A stretch of DNA of 64,000 nucleotides from Enterococcus pallens ATCC BAA-351. Its GTDB lineage: Bacteria; Bacillota; Bacilli; Lactobacillales; Enterococcaceae. The notes beneath the pieces were generated by a model. The model had not been told where the DNA came from. It saw only the letters and a program-made list of their open reading frames with translations, and made no database searches. Made by a program: the position numbers and the translations under genes. Every line of letters begins with the position of its first letter. Within the stretch, counting starts at the first letter, position 1. The DNA lies in the NCBI RefSeq assembly GCF_000407485.1, contig NZ_ASWD01000002.1:1178001-1242000 (forward strand), written 5' to 3'. Positions 16,807 through 25,315 of the stretch are shown piece by piece.

Positions 16807-17814
16807 TTAATAATCAAATTGGCGATAGTACCGACGGAAATTTAGATCGTGCCCGGTACGATGTTCAAACTGTATCGCTAAGCGTTCCGTTAAGATCGCT
16901 TCTACTATCATTGGTGTAATGTATTTGCGATACTTCTCATCGATCCCCGTCAAAGCAAAATCTTTTGTATCGATAACCGTCCCTCTTTCAGTGTAATCAT
17001 TAAGAAACTTCTCTACACGATCATCTAAAGGACGAGTTTCATCTTCACCTTTTACTAGGAATACTGAAACATCTTCTTCCACCAGCTCCAATGTCCCATG
17101 GAAAAACTCTGCTGAAGTAACTGATTTTGTTCGTATCCATTGCATTTCTTCTAATACACACATAGAGAACAAGTAAATATCGCCCCAAAGAAGTCCTCCA
17201 CCTACCCAAATCTGATACTCATCTTTGTGATGCTCCTTCGCAATTTTTTGAGCGATTGGATCAAAATCTTTTTTCGCTTGGACAAAAATTTCTGGTAATA
17301 AAGCTAATTGGTCAGCAAAGGTATCATAATCTTCAAAATCACCCGCATTTTTTAACAGGCGGAAAATGAAGTAATGTAAATTCAAGTAACTATGCTCTAC
17401 TTCAGGAGAATGATCATTAATCACATAATCCGATAGTTCAGCCAATTTTGAATCCAGAATTCCGACAAAAGAAACCACTCGAATATTCCGTTCTTTACAG
17501 TATTCAATTGCCTTAACGGTCTCTTTTGTATCGCCAGACTTTGAGGCTGTAATAACTAATGACCGCTCTGTTAACTGCTGATTACCGGTCAAGACGATTT
17601 CTCCAGCTACTTCTGTGAAAACAGGTATCTTAGAGATACGCTTAATGATCTTTTCATAGGGAAACATGATCGCCACTGAGCCGCCAGAAGATATAAAGAA
17701 GATATTTTCATACCCCTCTTTGGAAACAGCATCCGCTACTTCTTCAATTTCTGCCCGGTGTGCTACCGTTTCTTTCGCCAATTGTACATATTTTTCTTCG
17801 TCAAACTTTAACAT
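16807..17814 (-). CDS. gfrF: SIS-domain deglycase, FrlB/GfrF-like
   Basis: 335 residues with two SIS (sugar isomerase) folds. Features of the fructoselysine-6-phosphate deglycase family: an early Ser-rich phosphate loop (ISSGGSVAIMFPYEKI), a second (ITASKSGDTKETVKA), a 'SAEFFHGTLELVE' segment and a C-terminus FRRYYRQFDY much like the RRYYGGLVEY end of FrlB. The family cleaves 6-phospho-fructoselysine to glucose 6-phosphate and the amine. It follows the second SIS gene by 11 bases, with AGGAGG before ATG. Its place as sixth gene after a mannose-family PTS matches gfrABCDEF. The exact Amadori substrate is not certain. Confidence 0.75.
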   Translation of the reverse strand: MLKFDEEKYVQLAKETVAHRAEIEEVADAVSKEGYENIFFISSGGSVAIMFPYEKIIKRISKIPVFTEVAGEIVLTGNQQLTERSLVITASKSGDTKETVKAIEYCKERNIRVVSFVGILDSKLAELSDYVINDHSPEVEHSYLNLHYFIFRLLKNAGDFEDYDTFADQLALLPEIFVQAKKDFDPIAQKIAKEHHKDEYQIWVGGGLLWGDIYLFSMCVLEEMQWIRTKSVTSAEFFHGTLELVEEDVSVFLVKGEDETRPLDDRVEKFLNDYTERGTVIDTKDFALTGIDEKYRKYITPMIVEAILTERLAIQFEHRTGHDLNFRRYYRQFDY

Positions 17815-17825
17815 TTTCCGTCCTC

Positions 17826-18890
17826 CTAAAGTAATTTACTATTTAACATCGCATCGAAATCCGGGAATGGATCGATGGTTAAATCTTGTCTGTTGGCAGT
17901 TGCGGTCAAATAGGACCATACTTGCACCAAAACAACAGTTGCTAATGGCAGAATAAATGGATCTAAATCATTCAATTTAAGCGAAAAATCATAAGCTTCC
18001 TTAGTATCATTTTCCACCACTGTAATAGTCGTGCCCACATATTGCTCAATATAGTTTCTTAAGCGAAAAGCTCGAGAACTAATGGCTTGTTCATCGATCA
18101 AAAAGAACAGGGCATGATTCTTCTGCGCTTCCAAGTATGGACCGTGCATGTATGCTTCCAGTTCATAACCAGCACTAGGCAAGCGAACTGTCTCGGTAAA
18201 TTTTGTTTCAAACTCCTTAGCAATACCCAAATTGGCTCCATATGCGATACAGACAAACCGATTATACGAAGTGAACTTTGCTTCATTTTCTGAAAAATAA
18301 GTTTCAGAGCGCTCAATAATGTCTGGCAGTGCTTGGATCAGTCGATTAAGTTCCTGCTGTTTATCCTTTAATTCAGACTCTGTAATAGATTGGTTTTGAT
18401 AGCCTATTGCACAAGCAAATAGAAAAAGATTTAAAATAGTACCAGAAAAACCTTTTGTCACATAATCGACCTTTTCCACACCAATATTTAGATCAATCAA
18501 GCACTCTGCTTGCTGAACCAATGGCGAATCGGGCTGATTTGTTAAAGCCACGATGGGAATTTGAGAATTCGCTACTTTTTCTAATACATTGATTGTCGAG
18601 GTGCTTTTACCACTTTGAGAAATGGCTAAAATGCAATCCGTGGTTTCATCAATGGTCCCATAGTGCTGAAAATTAAAAGGTTCTTCTATACTAACAATGA
18701 TTCCAGCTGTCTTTTCAATATAATACTTAGCTGCCAAAGCAGCATTGTATGAAGAACCCGTCGCTAAAATAAGAAGGCGTTTTACCTGTTTTGGCAAGTG
18801 AGCTGCCAAGCCTGAATAATCAAATTCATCCAAAATCTTATGCAAAACCTGTGGCTCTTCTTTTACATAAGTCATCATTGTTTCTTCCAT
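17826..18890 (-). CDS. gfrE: SIS-domain deglycase, GfrE-like
   Basis: 354 residues, related to the isomerase half of GlmS with two SIS domains (LATGSSYNAALAAKYYIE and AISQSGKSTSTINVLEK phosphate loops; LPSAGYELEAYMHGP later). Proteins of this type preceding GfrF in mannose-PTS operons are glucoselysine-6-phosphate deglycases, first described in Enterococcus and Salmonella. AAGGAGG precedes the ATG, 11 bases after the EIID stop. Co-occurrence of both deglycases argues that the operon handles glycated amino acids rather than a plain sugar. Confidence 0.7.
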   Translation of the reverse strand: MEETMMTYVKEEPQVLHKILDEFDYSGLAAHLPKQVKRLLILATGSSYNAALAAKYYIEKTAGIIVSIEEPFNFQHYGTIDETTDCILAISQSGKSTSTINVLEKVANSQIPIVALTNQPDSPLVQQAECLIDLNIGVEKVDYVTKGFSGTILNLFLFACAIGYQNQSITESELKDKQQELNRLIQALPDIIERSETYFSENEAKFTSYNRFVCIAYGANLGIAKEFETKFTETVRLPSAGYELEAYMHGPYLEAQKNHALFFLIDEQAISSRAFRLRNYIEQYVGTTITVVENDTKEAYDFSLKLNDLDPFILPLATVVLVQVWSYLTATANRQDLTIDPFPDFDAMLNSKLL

Positions 18891-18901
18891 TATTTACCTC
18901 C

Positions 18902-19717
18902 TTAAAACAATCCAATAAATGCTCCTGCGATCGAGATAGCTGTAATACCTAATAAGATCGGTACTGGTTTTGCCCCTTTCTTAATCGCATAGTAGACGAT
19001 CCCAAAGGCAGCCAATGGCAGTAAGCCTGGTGCGATTTCACCAAAGATCTCGGTAATACTCATTGCACCTTCACCTGAACCCAATTTGAAAGGAATATCA
19101 ATCTCGATCATGGACTGGGTCATAGCACCAATAACCATCAACCCAACAACGGTTGCTCCATAAGTCAACGTGTCCATAGCCCCGCTGCTTTCCAATTTGG
19201 TTAATAGATCAGTCCCTACCTTATACCCCCAATTATTTGCTAAATAACGTAAGATAAGATGAGGAACATTGAAGATTACTAGGAACAAAATCGGTCCTAG
19301 CAGGTTACCCTTTAAAGCAAGCGAAGTCCCCACACCGGTAGCAATCAGACGCAAAGTCCCCCAGAAAAAGGAATCTCCAACCCCCGCTAACGGGCCCATC
19401 AAGGACGCTTTTATCCCATTGATGGAAGCAGTGTCAAAATAATTATTTTTGGCATTTTCTTCCTCCATCGCAGTCGTTATCCCTAATATCAGAGTGGAAA
19501 TATGCGGTGTGGTATTAAAGAATTCCATGTGCCGCTGCAGGGCTTTACTAAGTTCATTACCAGAATACAATTTCTTTAAAATGGGAATCATCGAGTAACA
19601 GAAGCCCATATGTGCTTGACGCTCGTAGTTCCAGGAATATTCCATCGTTAGCGACCGCCAAAAAACGCTGTTTAAGTCCTTCTTAGTGATCCTTTCATCG
19701 TTAGAAGTCTTCATCAT
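18902..19717 (-). CDS. gfrD: PTS EIID component, mannose family
   Basis: About 271-residue membrane subunit of a mannose-family transporter. N-terminal cytoplasmic part with 'SLTMEYSWNYERQAHMGFCYSMIP', then 'SLMGPLAGVGDSFFWGTLR', the EIID signature, and several C-terminal helices. It overlaps the EIIC gene by 17 bases; the start at 19717 follows GGAAGGAG, with a GTG at 19720 also in frame. It forms the membrane channel with EIIC. Confidence 0.88.
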   Translation of the reverse strand: MMKTSNDERITKKDLNSVFWRSLTMEYSWNYERQAHMGFCYSMIPILKKLYSGNELSKALQRHMEFFNTTPHISTLILGITTAMEEENAKNNYFDTASINGIKASLMGPLAGVGDSFFWGTLRLIATGVGTSLALKGNLLGPILFLVIFNVPHLILRYLANNWGYKVGTDLLTKLESSGAMDTLTYGATVVGLMVIGAMTQSMIEIDIPFKLGSGEGAMSITEIFGEIAPGLLPLAAFGIVYYAIKKGAKPVPILLGITAISIAGAFIGLF

Positions 19718-20474
19718 CACTCACTCCTTCCGTAGCAGGTGTCTGAGTCTTTTTCACACTTAAAATAATAATGACCAGGATAAGCCCGAAGATCGCAATC
19801 CCAGTTACTGGAATCTCTAAGTAGCCGATCAAAAAGAAGCCTAGGAAGAAGAAATGCGCCACTTTTTTATTCAGTAATAATTCCGCCAGCATTGCAAACC
19901 CTAGTGCTGGAATAATCCCTGCTGCAACTTCTAATCCATGCTGCACAAACTCTGGAATCATTTCTAATAACCGTGAAACGGTTTGATTCCCAACTAGAAA
20001 GCCGACCATTACAACCAGCGTTTTCAGTAATGAAAGACCAATCCCCGCACCAAAATGATTCAGCTCCAGCTTTCTGATGTTTCCATCTGCAGCAGCTTTA
20101 TCCGCACCTCGCACGAACAACGGCAAAACAAAAATAAGATAAACATTTTCCAATAATAGCGTTAAAGTCGCGATTGGCATGCCTAAAAGCAAAGCCGTTT
20201 CTGTACCAGCTCCGGCTTGGATCGCCAAGCCTGCTCCCAAGATACCAGCTGAGACAGGATCAGGCGGTATGCTCGCACCAACCGAAAACATTCCCATGAA
20301 AGCCAACTCTAAAGAAGCTCCCATTATGACACCGGCCTTCAAATCACCTAAGACTAACCCTGCTAAGGAGGCCGTTACTATCGGACGTGATAAAAGACTA
20401 GTTCCTAAAGCAAATTCCGATTGCGCAATAAAGGCAATCAAACCTAGCAGGATAGCTGTCGTCAAATTACTCAT
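19701..20474 (-). CDS. gfrC: PTS EIIC component, mannose family
   Basis: 257-residue polytopic membrane protein. 'LVLGDLKAGVIMGASLELAFMG' and 'GASIPPDPVSAGILGAGLAI' are the EIIC-Man signature region, and an acidic C-terminal tail (SDDEDF) follows. AAAGGAG precedes the ATG; the next gene overlaps its end. It carries the substrate-binding path together with EIID. Confidence 0.9.
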   Translation of the reverse strand: MSNLTTAILLGLIAFIAQSEFALGTSLLSRPIVTASLAGLVLGDLKAGVIMGASLELAFMGMFSVGASIPPDPVSAGILGAGLAIQAGAGTETALLLGMPIATLTLLLENVYLIFVLPLFVRGADKAAADGNIRKLELNHFGAGIGLSLLKTLVVMVGFLVGNQTVSRLLEMIPEFVQHGLEVAAGIIPALGFAMLAELLLNKKVAHFFFLGFFLIGYLEIPVTGIAIFGLILVIIILSVKKTQTPATEGVSDDEDF

Positions 20475-20489
20475 CTGTTTCTCCTTTCT

Positions 20490-20960
20490 CTATAAAATAT
20501 CTGCAATTTTAATCGCTTTGTCTGAAGGGACCATTTGAATAAACACCTCAATACCCTGCGAATCTAACTTCTTCAATAATTCCTTTTCTTCTTCAGTCAC
20601 ATTAATCGCCTTAGAAATATTTTCCTTATCTGCTCCTGCTTTTGTTCCGCCTAAATTTATCCGTTTAATTTCTGGATAAGCCAATGCCAAGTCATAAGCA
20701 TCTTTAATAGACTCAACAACAATGAACAATTTGTATTTGTCAGTTACACCGCTGTTCAATGAAGTAATGGAGTCTTCAATATTTTTGATGACTAATTTGA
20801 CTCCTTGAGGTTTCGCTAATTTAATTGTTGTTTTTCGAATTTCATTGACAGGAACATCATCATTAGCAATCAGGATACAATCAGCTCCAATGCTTTGCGT
20901 CCATGAAAAAGCGACCTGTCCATGCAGTAATCGATGATCGACACGTGTTAGTAAAATCAT
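20490..20960 (-). CDS. gfrB: PTS EIIB component, mannose family
   Basis: 156-residue cytoplasmic phosphotransferase. The signature RVDHRLLHGQVAFSW puts the phosphohistidine at His13. It transfers phosphate from EIIA to the incoming substrate. AAAGGAG precedes the ATG, and the gene lies 15 bases before EIIC. Confidence 0.92.
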   Translation of the reverse strand: MILLTRVDHRLLHGQVAFSWTQSIGADCILIANDDVPVNEIRKTTIKLAKPQGVKLVIKNIEDSITSLNSGVTDKYKLFIVVESIKDAYDLALAYPEIKRINLGGTKAGADKENISKAINVTEEEKELLKKLDSQGIEVFIQMVPSDKAIKIADIL

Positions 20961-21028
20961 GATAATTCTCCTTTCCTTCTTTTAAGAAAGACATTTTCAA
21001 TCCTCTAAAAAGTAAATGACCCAAGCCG

Positions 21029-21448
21029 TTAAAACTCCTCCTCCTCCACTACCTGATGAATGACCTTATTACAAAATTGAAGCGCAGCCTTTGAGTTGTC
21101 TAAAGATTCTTGAATAACCCTTTCAATGTTGTTCGTTGTCTCCATTTTGGTGACCAGCTCAATAAGAAAAGGTAAATTCAATCCCGCAACTAAATAAAAA
21201 CCCGGTCGTGAGATATAGCGAATAAACTCATTGTTCACGCTCCCGCCAAAAATATCAGTAACTACGATAATTTCTTGATTCACGTGACGCTCCATTAAAT
21301 CATCGATTGACTGAGTTAAATCAAAGTTCTCAACTGTATAGCAATCAAGGGACTCTATTGCTGCAGTGTTACCACAAATGAGCTTTAGAGAACTTTCTAT
21401 TCCCGATGCAAAGCTGCCATGAGAAGCTAATATAATTTTACTTACCAA
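21029..21448 (-). CDS. gfrA: PTS EIIA component, mannose family
   Basis: 139-residue EIIA. Phosphohistidine His10 lies in IILASHGSFASG, and VVTDIFGGSVNNEF is the second family motif. The start is TTG at 21448, preceded by GCGAGGTG; a longer open frame runs upstream but overlaps the sigma-54 promoter and a regulator remnant and is not part of this protein. First gene of the gfr-like operon. Transcription is predicted to depend on sigma-54 (site at 21479-21495). Confidence 0.85.
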   Translation of the reverse strand: MVSKIILASHGSFASGIESSLKLICGNTAAIESLDCYTVENFDLTQSIDDLMERHVNQEIIVVTDIFGGSVNNEFIRYISRPGFYLVAGLNLPFLIELVTKMETTNNIERVIQESLDNSKAALQFCNKVIHQVVEEEEF

Positions 21449-21478
21449 TGTCTTCACCTCGCTTTCATAATTAATAAA

Positions 21479-21495
21479 AGCAAACGGCGTGCCAA
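21479..21495 (-). promoter_or_regulatory. Sigma-54 (-24/-12) promoter of the mannose-family PTS operon
   Basis: On the minus strand TTGGCACGCCGTTTGCT matches the sigma-54 consensus TGGCAC-N5-TTGCW at every fixed base, with 10 bases between the GG and GC. It lies about 30 bases before the TTG start of EIIA. Such promoters need an enhancer-binding activator of the LevR type. An 11-bp inverted repeat (AAAGCAAACGG / CCGTTTGCTTT) overlaps the site. Confidence 0.9.
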
Positions 21496-21521
21496 CTTCA
21501 GTGTCGGACCGTTTGCTTTCG

Positions 21522-21812
21522 TTAAAATTCATTAAATCCGTCTGTCTTGTCAGTCTTTCTAAATAAAATATCGTCAATACACGCAATCGCTGATTAAGGT
21601 ATATTGACACTATAATCTTTTTTCATGACACTAAATCCCTTTTTAATCCTTAGTAGCAACTCCTTTTGACACTGATACCATTCTTCACGACCCTGATAGG
21701 TTTCAATCGGAACATTGTGGCGCAAACGATCCCTCAAACAACCCATATGCACATCCAAAAAAATGCTTGAGCTATAGCCTCTTCTACCATTTCTGATAAA
21801 GTCAGAGTACAC
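21522..21812 (-). pseudogene. Remnant of a LevR-type sigma-54 activator (C-terminal PRD)
   Basis: The minus-strand reading gives 'IFLDVHMGCLRDRLRHN', then 'QKELLLRIKKGFSVMKKDYSVNIP', an in-frame TAA, and continues in the same frame as 'SAIACIDDILFRKTDK' to a second stop. This is the pattern of the last PTS regulation domain of LevR/GfrR-type regulators, where an acidic residue follows NIP. Upstream (toward 21880) the likely continuation 'ITIGENTQCTLTLSEMVEEAIAQAF' is in another frame, so there is a frameshift as well. The ATPase and DNA-binding parts are missing. Identification rests on pattern recognition of the PRD end. Confidence 0.6.
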
Positions 21813-21918
21813 TGAGTATTCTCCCCAATCGTAATTGCCAAAGGTCTAGTCACATTATTGATCCTGACGTTGTCAGCTGTCTGTACACCTGGAAACATAT
21901 ACTTGCTAATTAAAATAA

Positions 21919-21966
21919 AGAAGTATTCCTCTAAAGCTGATCAACCAACTTTAGAGAAATACTTCT
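21919..21966 (-). terminator. Terminator downstream of gatD
   Basis: AGAAGTATT.CTCTAAAG pairs with CTTTAGAG.AATACTTCT (one two-base mismatch), followed by TTTATTTT on the minus strand. It ends the gatC-gatD transcript. Confidence 0.75.
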
Positions 21967-22062
21967 ATTTATTTACTTTATCAATGTTTTGCATTCATAG
22001 TTTTATTCTAGACAGTACAATTTAATGAAGCAAAATTCTCTCTATTGTGCGCTCTTTTGTCA

Positions 22063-23106
22063 CTATTTTGGAACTATCATCACCTTACTATAGCTTTCCT
22101 TGCGCTGAACCGTTAAGTCAAAGGCTTCCTGTAGCTGATCTAGTGAAAAACGATGGGAAATTAAACTTTTCACTTCAATTCGCTTTTGCTCTAAGAAATC
22201 GATGGTGTGCAGCCATTCTTTCCCAGGGAATGGTGCCGAATACGAATTCCAGAAGCCCTTAATCGAATACTCTCGGCGGAAAATATTTTCAAAAGCCGTT
22301 TGCCGCAGGATAACATCCGAATAGGCAATCCCTTGATAACCAATCTTGCCACCCTTTTTGGCCACCATCAGACACTGCTCCTCAGTAATCACTGAACCCG
22401 CACATTCTAAAGCAATATCCACTCCCAAGCCATCCGTTAATTCCCGAATACGTTCCTCCAAAGGCTCACGCATGACGTTGATCGTATCAGTCACACCATA
22501 TTTTTTAGCAGCCTCCAGCTTATTCTGATCAAGGTCGATACCAATAATTTTCTTGGCTCCAGCCAGCCGCAGCCATTGTGCACTTAAGATGCCGATGGTT
22601 CCCAAACCAAAGACTGCTACTGTATCTCCCAGCTGAACATCCAAGCCCAGCACACCATGAGCGGCAACAGCCAGCGGTTCAATCATCGCCGCCTCTTCAA
22701 AGGAAATCTGTTCCCCAATATTCAGCACATTTCCCTCTGGTACCACCACATATTCCGCAAAGCCGCCATAGCGCTGTGAGCCAATCATCGTATAATGGGT
22801 ACACAGCTGATACTTTCCTGCTCGACAGTACGGACACTCCTGGCACGGAATCAGCGGTGCCACCGCAACTCGATCGCCAGCCTGCACCTGCTGAACCGCC
22901 AGTCCAACTTCTTCAACTACACCTGCAAACTCATGTCCCATCACCATTGGCAGCGCGTATTTCCATTCACTCTGCATCTTATGAATATCCGAGCCGCAAA
23001 TCCCCGCTGCCTTAACCTTAATCAATACCTCATTCGGCCCAGGGACAGGCTTTTCAATTTCACGTACATTAAACTCATTTAATCCTATCAGTAATCCTGC
23101 CTTCAT
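22063..23106 (-). CDS. gatD: Zinc-dependent polyol-phosphate dehydrogenase, GatD-like
   Basis: 347-residue medium-chain dehydrogenase, the likely galactitol-1-phosphate 5-dehydrogenase. Catalytic zinc ligands are intact (Cys37 in GICGSDIH, His58-Glu59 in GHEFAG), as are the structural four-Cys lobe (CQECPYCRAGKYQLC) and the NAD-binding GLGTIG. The ATG at 23106 follows GAAGAGG; longer frames run into the end of gatC. It oxidises the polyol phosphate made by the PTS to a keto-sugar phosphate. It follows gatC by 14 bases. A decayed paralogue sits at 1540-2586. Related polyols are possible substrates. Confidence 0.82.
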   Translation of the reverse strand: MKAGLLIGLNEFNVREIEKPVPGPNEVLIKVKAAGICGSDIHKMQSEWKYALPMVMGHEFAGVVEEVGLAVQQVQAGDRVAVAPLIPCQECPYCRAGKYQLCTHYTMIGSQRYGGFAEYVVVPEGNVLNIGEQISFEEAAMIEPLAVAAHGVLGLDVQLGDTVAVFGLGTIGILSAQWLRLAGAKKIIGIDLDQNKLEAAKKYGVTDTINVMREPLEERIRELTDGLGVDIALECAGSVITEEQCLMVAKKGGKIGYQGIAYSDVILRQTAFENIFRREYSIKGFWNSYSAPFPGKEWLHTIDFLEQKRIEVKSLISHRFSLDQLQEAFDLTVQRKESYSKVMIVPK

Positions 23107-23120
23107 GTCATTGACCTCTT

Positions 23121-24392
23121 CTATAAGATTCCCGAAACCATCTGCGCAAATTTCAAAATAACCCAATTCAAGAAATTGCCCCCCATATCTAAGGACGACA
23201 GCTGTGAAGCGCCCTCTGGAAACTCATAAACCCCGCGCATCATTTCCGTATGCACCGGCGCAAAATTCGTCGCCATCCACAAAGCAAAAGCAATCACGAT
23301 CGTACCAGAAATCACCGACTGAATAATATTTCCCTTGCGGTTAGCAACAATCAAGGACACATAAAACGGAATCGTCGCCAAATCACCAAAAGGCAGCACC
23401 TGATTTCCCGGCAAAATGACTGCTAAAAACAAAGTAATCGGTACCAGCAGCAGACCTGTAGCCAAATTCGCCGGATGACCTGTCGTGACCGCCGCATCCA
23501 TCCCCAGATAAATCTCCCGATCCCCATAACGCTGCTGCAGGAAATCCCGCGCCGCTTCCGAAATCGGAATCAGACCCTCCATTAGAATCTTTACCATCCG
23601 CGGCATCAAGAACATAACCGCTCCCATGTTGATCCCCATCTTCATAATGTCGCCAACACCATAGCCGCCCAAGAACGCAATTACTGCACCAATAATAATG
23701 CCCATCATCATCGGTTCGCCAAAAATCCCAAAACGTTTTTGAATCGACTCCGGATCAGCATTCAGCTTGTTAATGCCCGGAATCTTACCAATTAACATCC
23801 CCACCGGAATCCCAATCAACCCAAAGGCCGCTGTCGAACCTGTTGGCAGACTAATTCCATCCAAGCCATAAAACTCAGCCACTAATGGTGCCGTCTTATC
23901 CGCAATCAATAAACAAGCAATCTCATATAAAATCGCACACAGAATCGCAAAGAACCAATTCCCATTGGTAACAATGTAGCCCGTCGCTCCCGCTGCAATA
24001 AAATGCCAATAATTCCACAAATCAATATCCAGCGTCTTAGTCACCTTCAAAAACAGCAGCAGCAAATTCACCAGCACACAAATCGGAATCAAGATCGCCG
24101 AAACCGGTGCCGCCCATGCCGCTGAAGCCGCAGACGGCCAGCCCGTATCAATCACCGTTAAATGAAACCCAAACCGTTCAACCATTGCCTGTGCTGCCGG
24201 ACCAAGATTATCTGACAAAACCCCAATCACCAGATTGATCCCCACAAAACCAATCCCAATCGTTAAACCAGACTTCAACGCCTTGCCAAAGGGAACCTTA
24301 AAAATAAGTGCGATGATCAAGATCATAATCGGCAGCATCACCGTAGGCCCCAAGTTCAAAATATACTGCACTACATCATTAACCGCTTTCAA
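23121..24392 (-). CDS. gatC: PTS EIIC component, galactitol type
   Basis: 423-residue polytopic permease of the galactitol EIIC family, with landmarks 'VIDTGWPSAASAAWAAP', 'LPTGSTAAFGLIGIPVG' and 'MDAAVTTGHPANLATGLLL'. The start is TTG, after GAAGGAGGAG. A functional system needs EIIA and EIIB (GatA, GatB), but neither lies on either side: gatD follows and an XRE regulator lies upstream. It must borrow phosphocarriers from elsewhere or act as a facilitator. Confidence 0.88.
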   Translation of the reverse strand: MKAVNDVVQYILNLGPTVMLPIMILIIALIFKVPFGKALKSGLTIGIGFVGINLVIGVLSDNLGPAAQAMVERFGFHLTVIDTGWPSAASAAWAAPVSAILIPICVLVNLLLLFLKVTKTLDIDLWNYWHFIAAGATGYIVTNGNWFFAILCAILYEIACLLIADKTAPLVAEFYGLDGISLPTGSTAAFGLIGIPVGMLIGKIPGINKLNADPESIQKRFGIFGEPMMMGIIIGAVIAFLGGYGVGDIMKMGINMGAVMFLMPRMVKILMEGLIPISEAARDFLQQRYGDREIYLGMDAAVTTGHPANLATGLLLVPITLFLAVILPGNQVLPFGDLATIPFYVSLIVANRKGNIIQSVISGTIVIAFALWMATNFAPVHTEMMRGVYEFPEGASQLSSLDMGGNFLNWVILKFAQMVSGIL

Positions 24393-24552
24393 TAAAACTC
24401 CTCCTTCTTGTCTGAACCGCTCTATTATTGGTAAATATAACCTTTTATTTTCTCTATAGATTTCCCTCCATTTCCTGATTTATATTCCAATCACCCTGGG
24501 GTTTTGGGTAGAATTAGGGTATAGGAAATACTCTGAAAAGCGTCATATCGCG

Positions 24553-24744
24553 TCATTGATCTTTAAAAAAAATAGTCCAATCAAACTGTAATACCGACGC
24601 AATTCGCATAGCATTTTTGACTGAAGGTTTACGTCTCCCTTGTTCGATAGAGGAATACGTAGTTCTAGGGATACCAATGAGTTTGGCCGCTTGTTCCTGC
24701 GTTAACTGCTTTTCCAAACGAATTTTTAACAACCAATCAGCCAT
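24553..24744 (-). CDS. Small XRE-family HTH regulator
   Basis: 63 residues, almost entirely a Cro/C1 HTH (LTQEQAAKLIGIPRTTYSSIEQGRR). The ATG at 24744 follows GGGAGAG; longer frames run through the operator region. It diverges from the XRE gene at 24913, with a perfect 15-bp inverted repeat between them. A similar half-site, GTCATATCGCGTCA, lies just downstream of its stop near 24540, between it and gatC. It is probably a local repressor of the pair. Confidence 0.82.
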   Translation of the reverse strand: MADWLLKIRLEKQLTQEQAAKLIGIPRTTYSSIEQGRRKPSVKNAMRIASVLQFDWTIFFKDQ

Positions 24745-24764
24745 TTTACTCTCCCTTTCAAAAT

Positions 24765-24806
24765 GTGTCATATTGCGTACTTTTATATTACTACGCAATA
24801 TGACAC
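24765..24806. promoter_or_regulatory. Operator: perfect 15-bp inverted repeat
   Basis: GTGTCATATTGCGTA (24765-24779) and TACGCAATATGACAC (24792-24806) are exact reverse complements with a 12-base spacer, placed between the two divergent XRE genes. Further partial copies (TTGCGTAGTATCAT near 24868) lie closer to the plus-strand gene. Most likely the binding site of one or both XRE proteins. Confidence 0.8.
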
Positions 24807-24912
24807 TCGTCAACACAAATTTACTCTTTTTGACACATTATCGATATTTTATTTTAGCTACGCTTATTGCGTAGTATCATTAATCTATAAAATCATTTAG
24901 GAGGTGCAGCTG

Positions 24913-25230
24913 ATGTTCGGATTGAAGCTAACAGAATTGAGGAAACAGCGTGGTTTAACACAAAGTGATATTGCGAAGGCATTAGGTATTGCACGAACAA
25001 CTTATTCTTCCTATGAACAGGGTCGCAGATCTCCTGACGTAGATATTCAAAATAAGATTGCTGATTATTTCAATGTAAGCTTGGATTATCTTCATGGACG
25101 TAAGACAACTGAAAATCATGCGCTCTCTGACAAGCAGCTTAGGGTTGCTTTGCATGTGGATGATGATTTGAGTGAGGAACAGATTGAAGAGATTGTTCAT
25201 TATATTGAGTTTATGAAGATGAGGAAATGA
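24913..25230 (+). CDS. XRE-family transcriptional regulator
   Basis: 105 residues: an N-terminal HTH (about 3-58; LTQSDIAKALGIARTTYSSYEQGRR) and an acidic C-terminal helix (EEQIEEIVHYIEFMK) nearly the same as that of the regulator at 3065. The ATG at 24913 follows AGGAGGTG; a GTG inside that site is not the start. It marks the boundary between metabolic genes and the AT-rich defence island. A role in controlling the island is possible but not shown. Confidence 0.85.
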   Translation: MFGLKLTELRKQRGLTQSDIAKALGIARTTYSSYEQGRRSPDVDIQNKIADYFNVSLDYLHGRKTTENHALSDKQLRVALHVDDDLSEEQIEEIVHYIEFMKMRK

Positions 25231-25253
25231 AGATCCTAAATTTATGTTGAATA

Positions 25254-25304
25254 CGAAAAAGCAAGCATGGACAGAATTCTTTTTTCTGTATGCTTGCTTT
25301 TTCG
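25254..25304 (+). terminator. Long-stem terminator after the XRE gene
   Basis: CGAAAAAGCAAGCAT pairs with ATGCTTGCTTTTTCG, with extra ACAGAA/TTCTGT pairing toward the loop. It lies 23 bases after the stop at 25230. Confidence 0.85.
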
Positions 25305-25315
25305 TTATACTATTT

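Noticed and set aside
21448-21610. Extended N-terminus of the EIIA gene
   Set aside because: The extension overlaps the sigma-54 promoter and the regulator remnant; the EIIA family starts at VSKIILASHG after a clear ribosome site.
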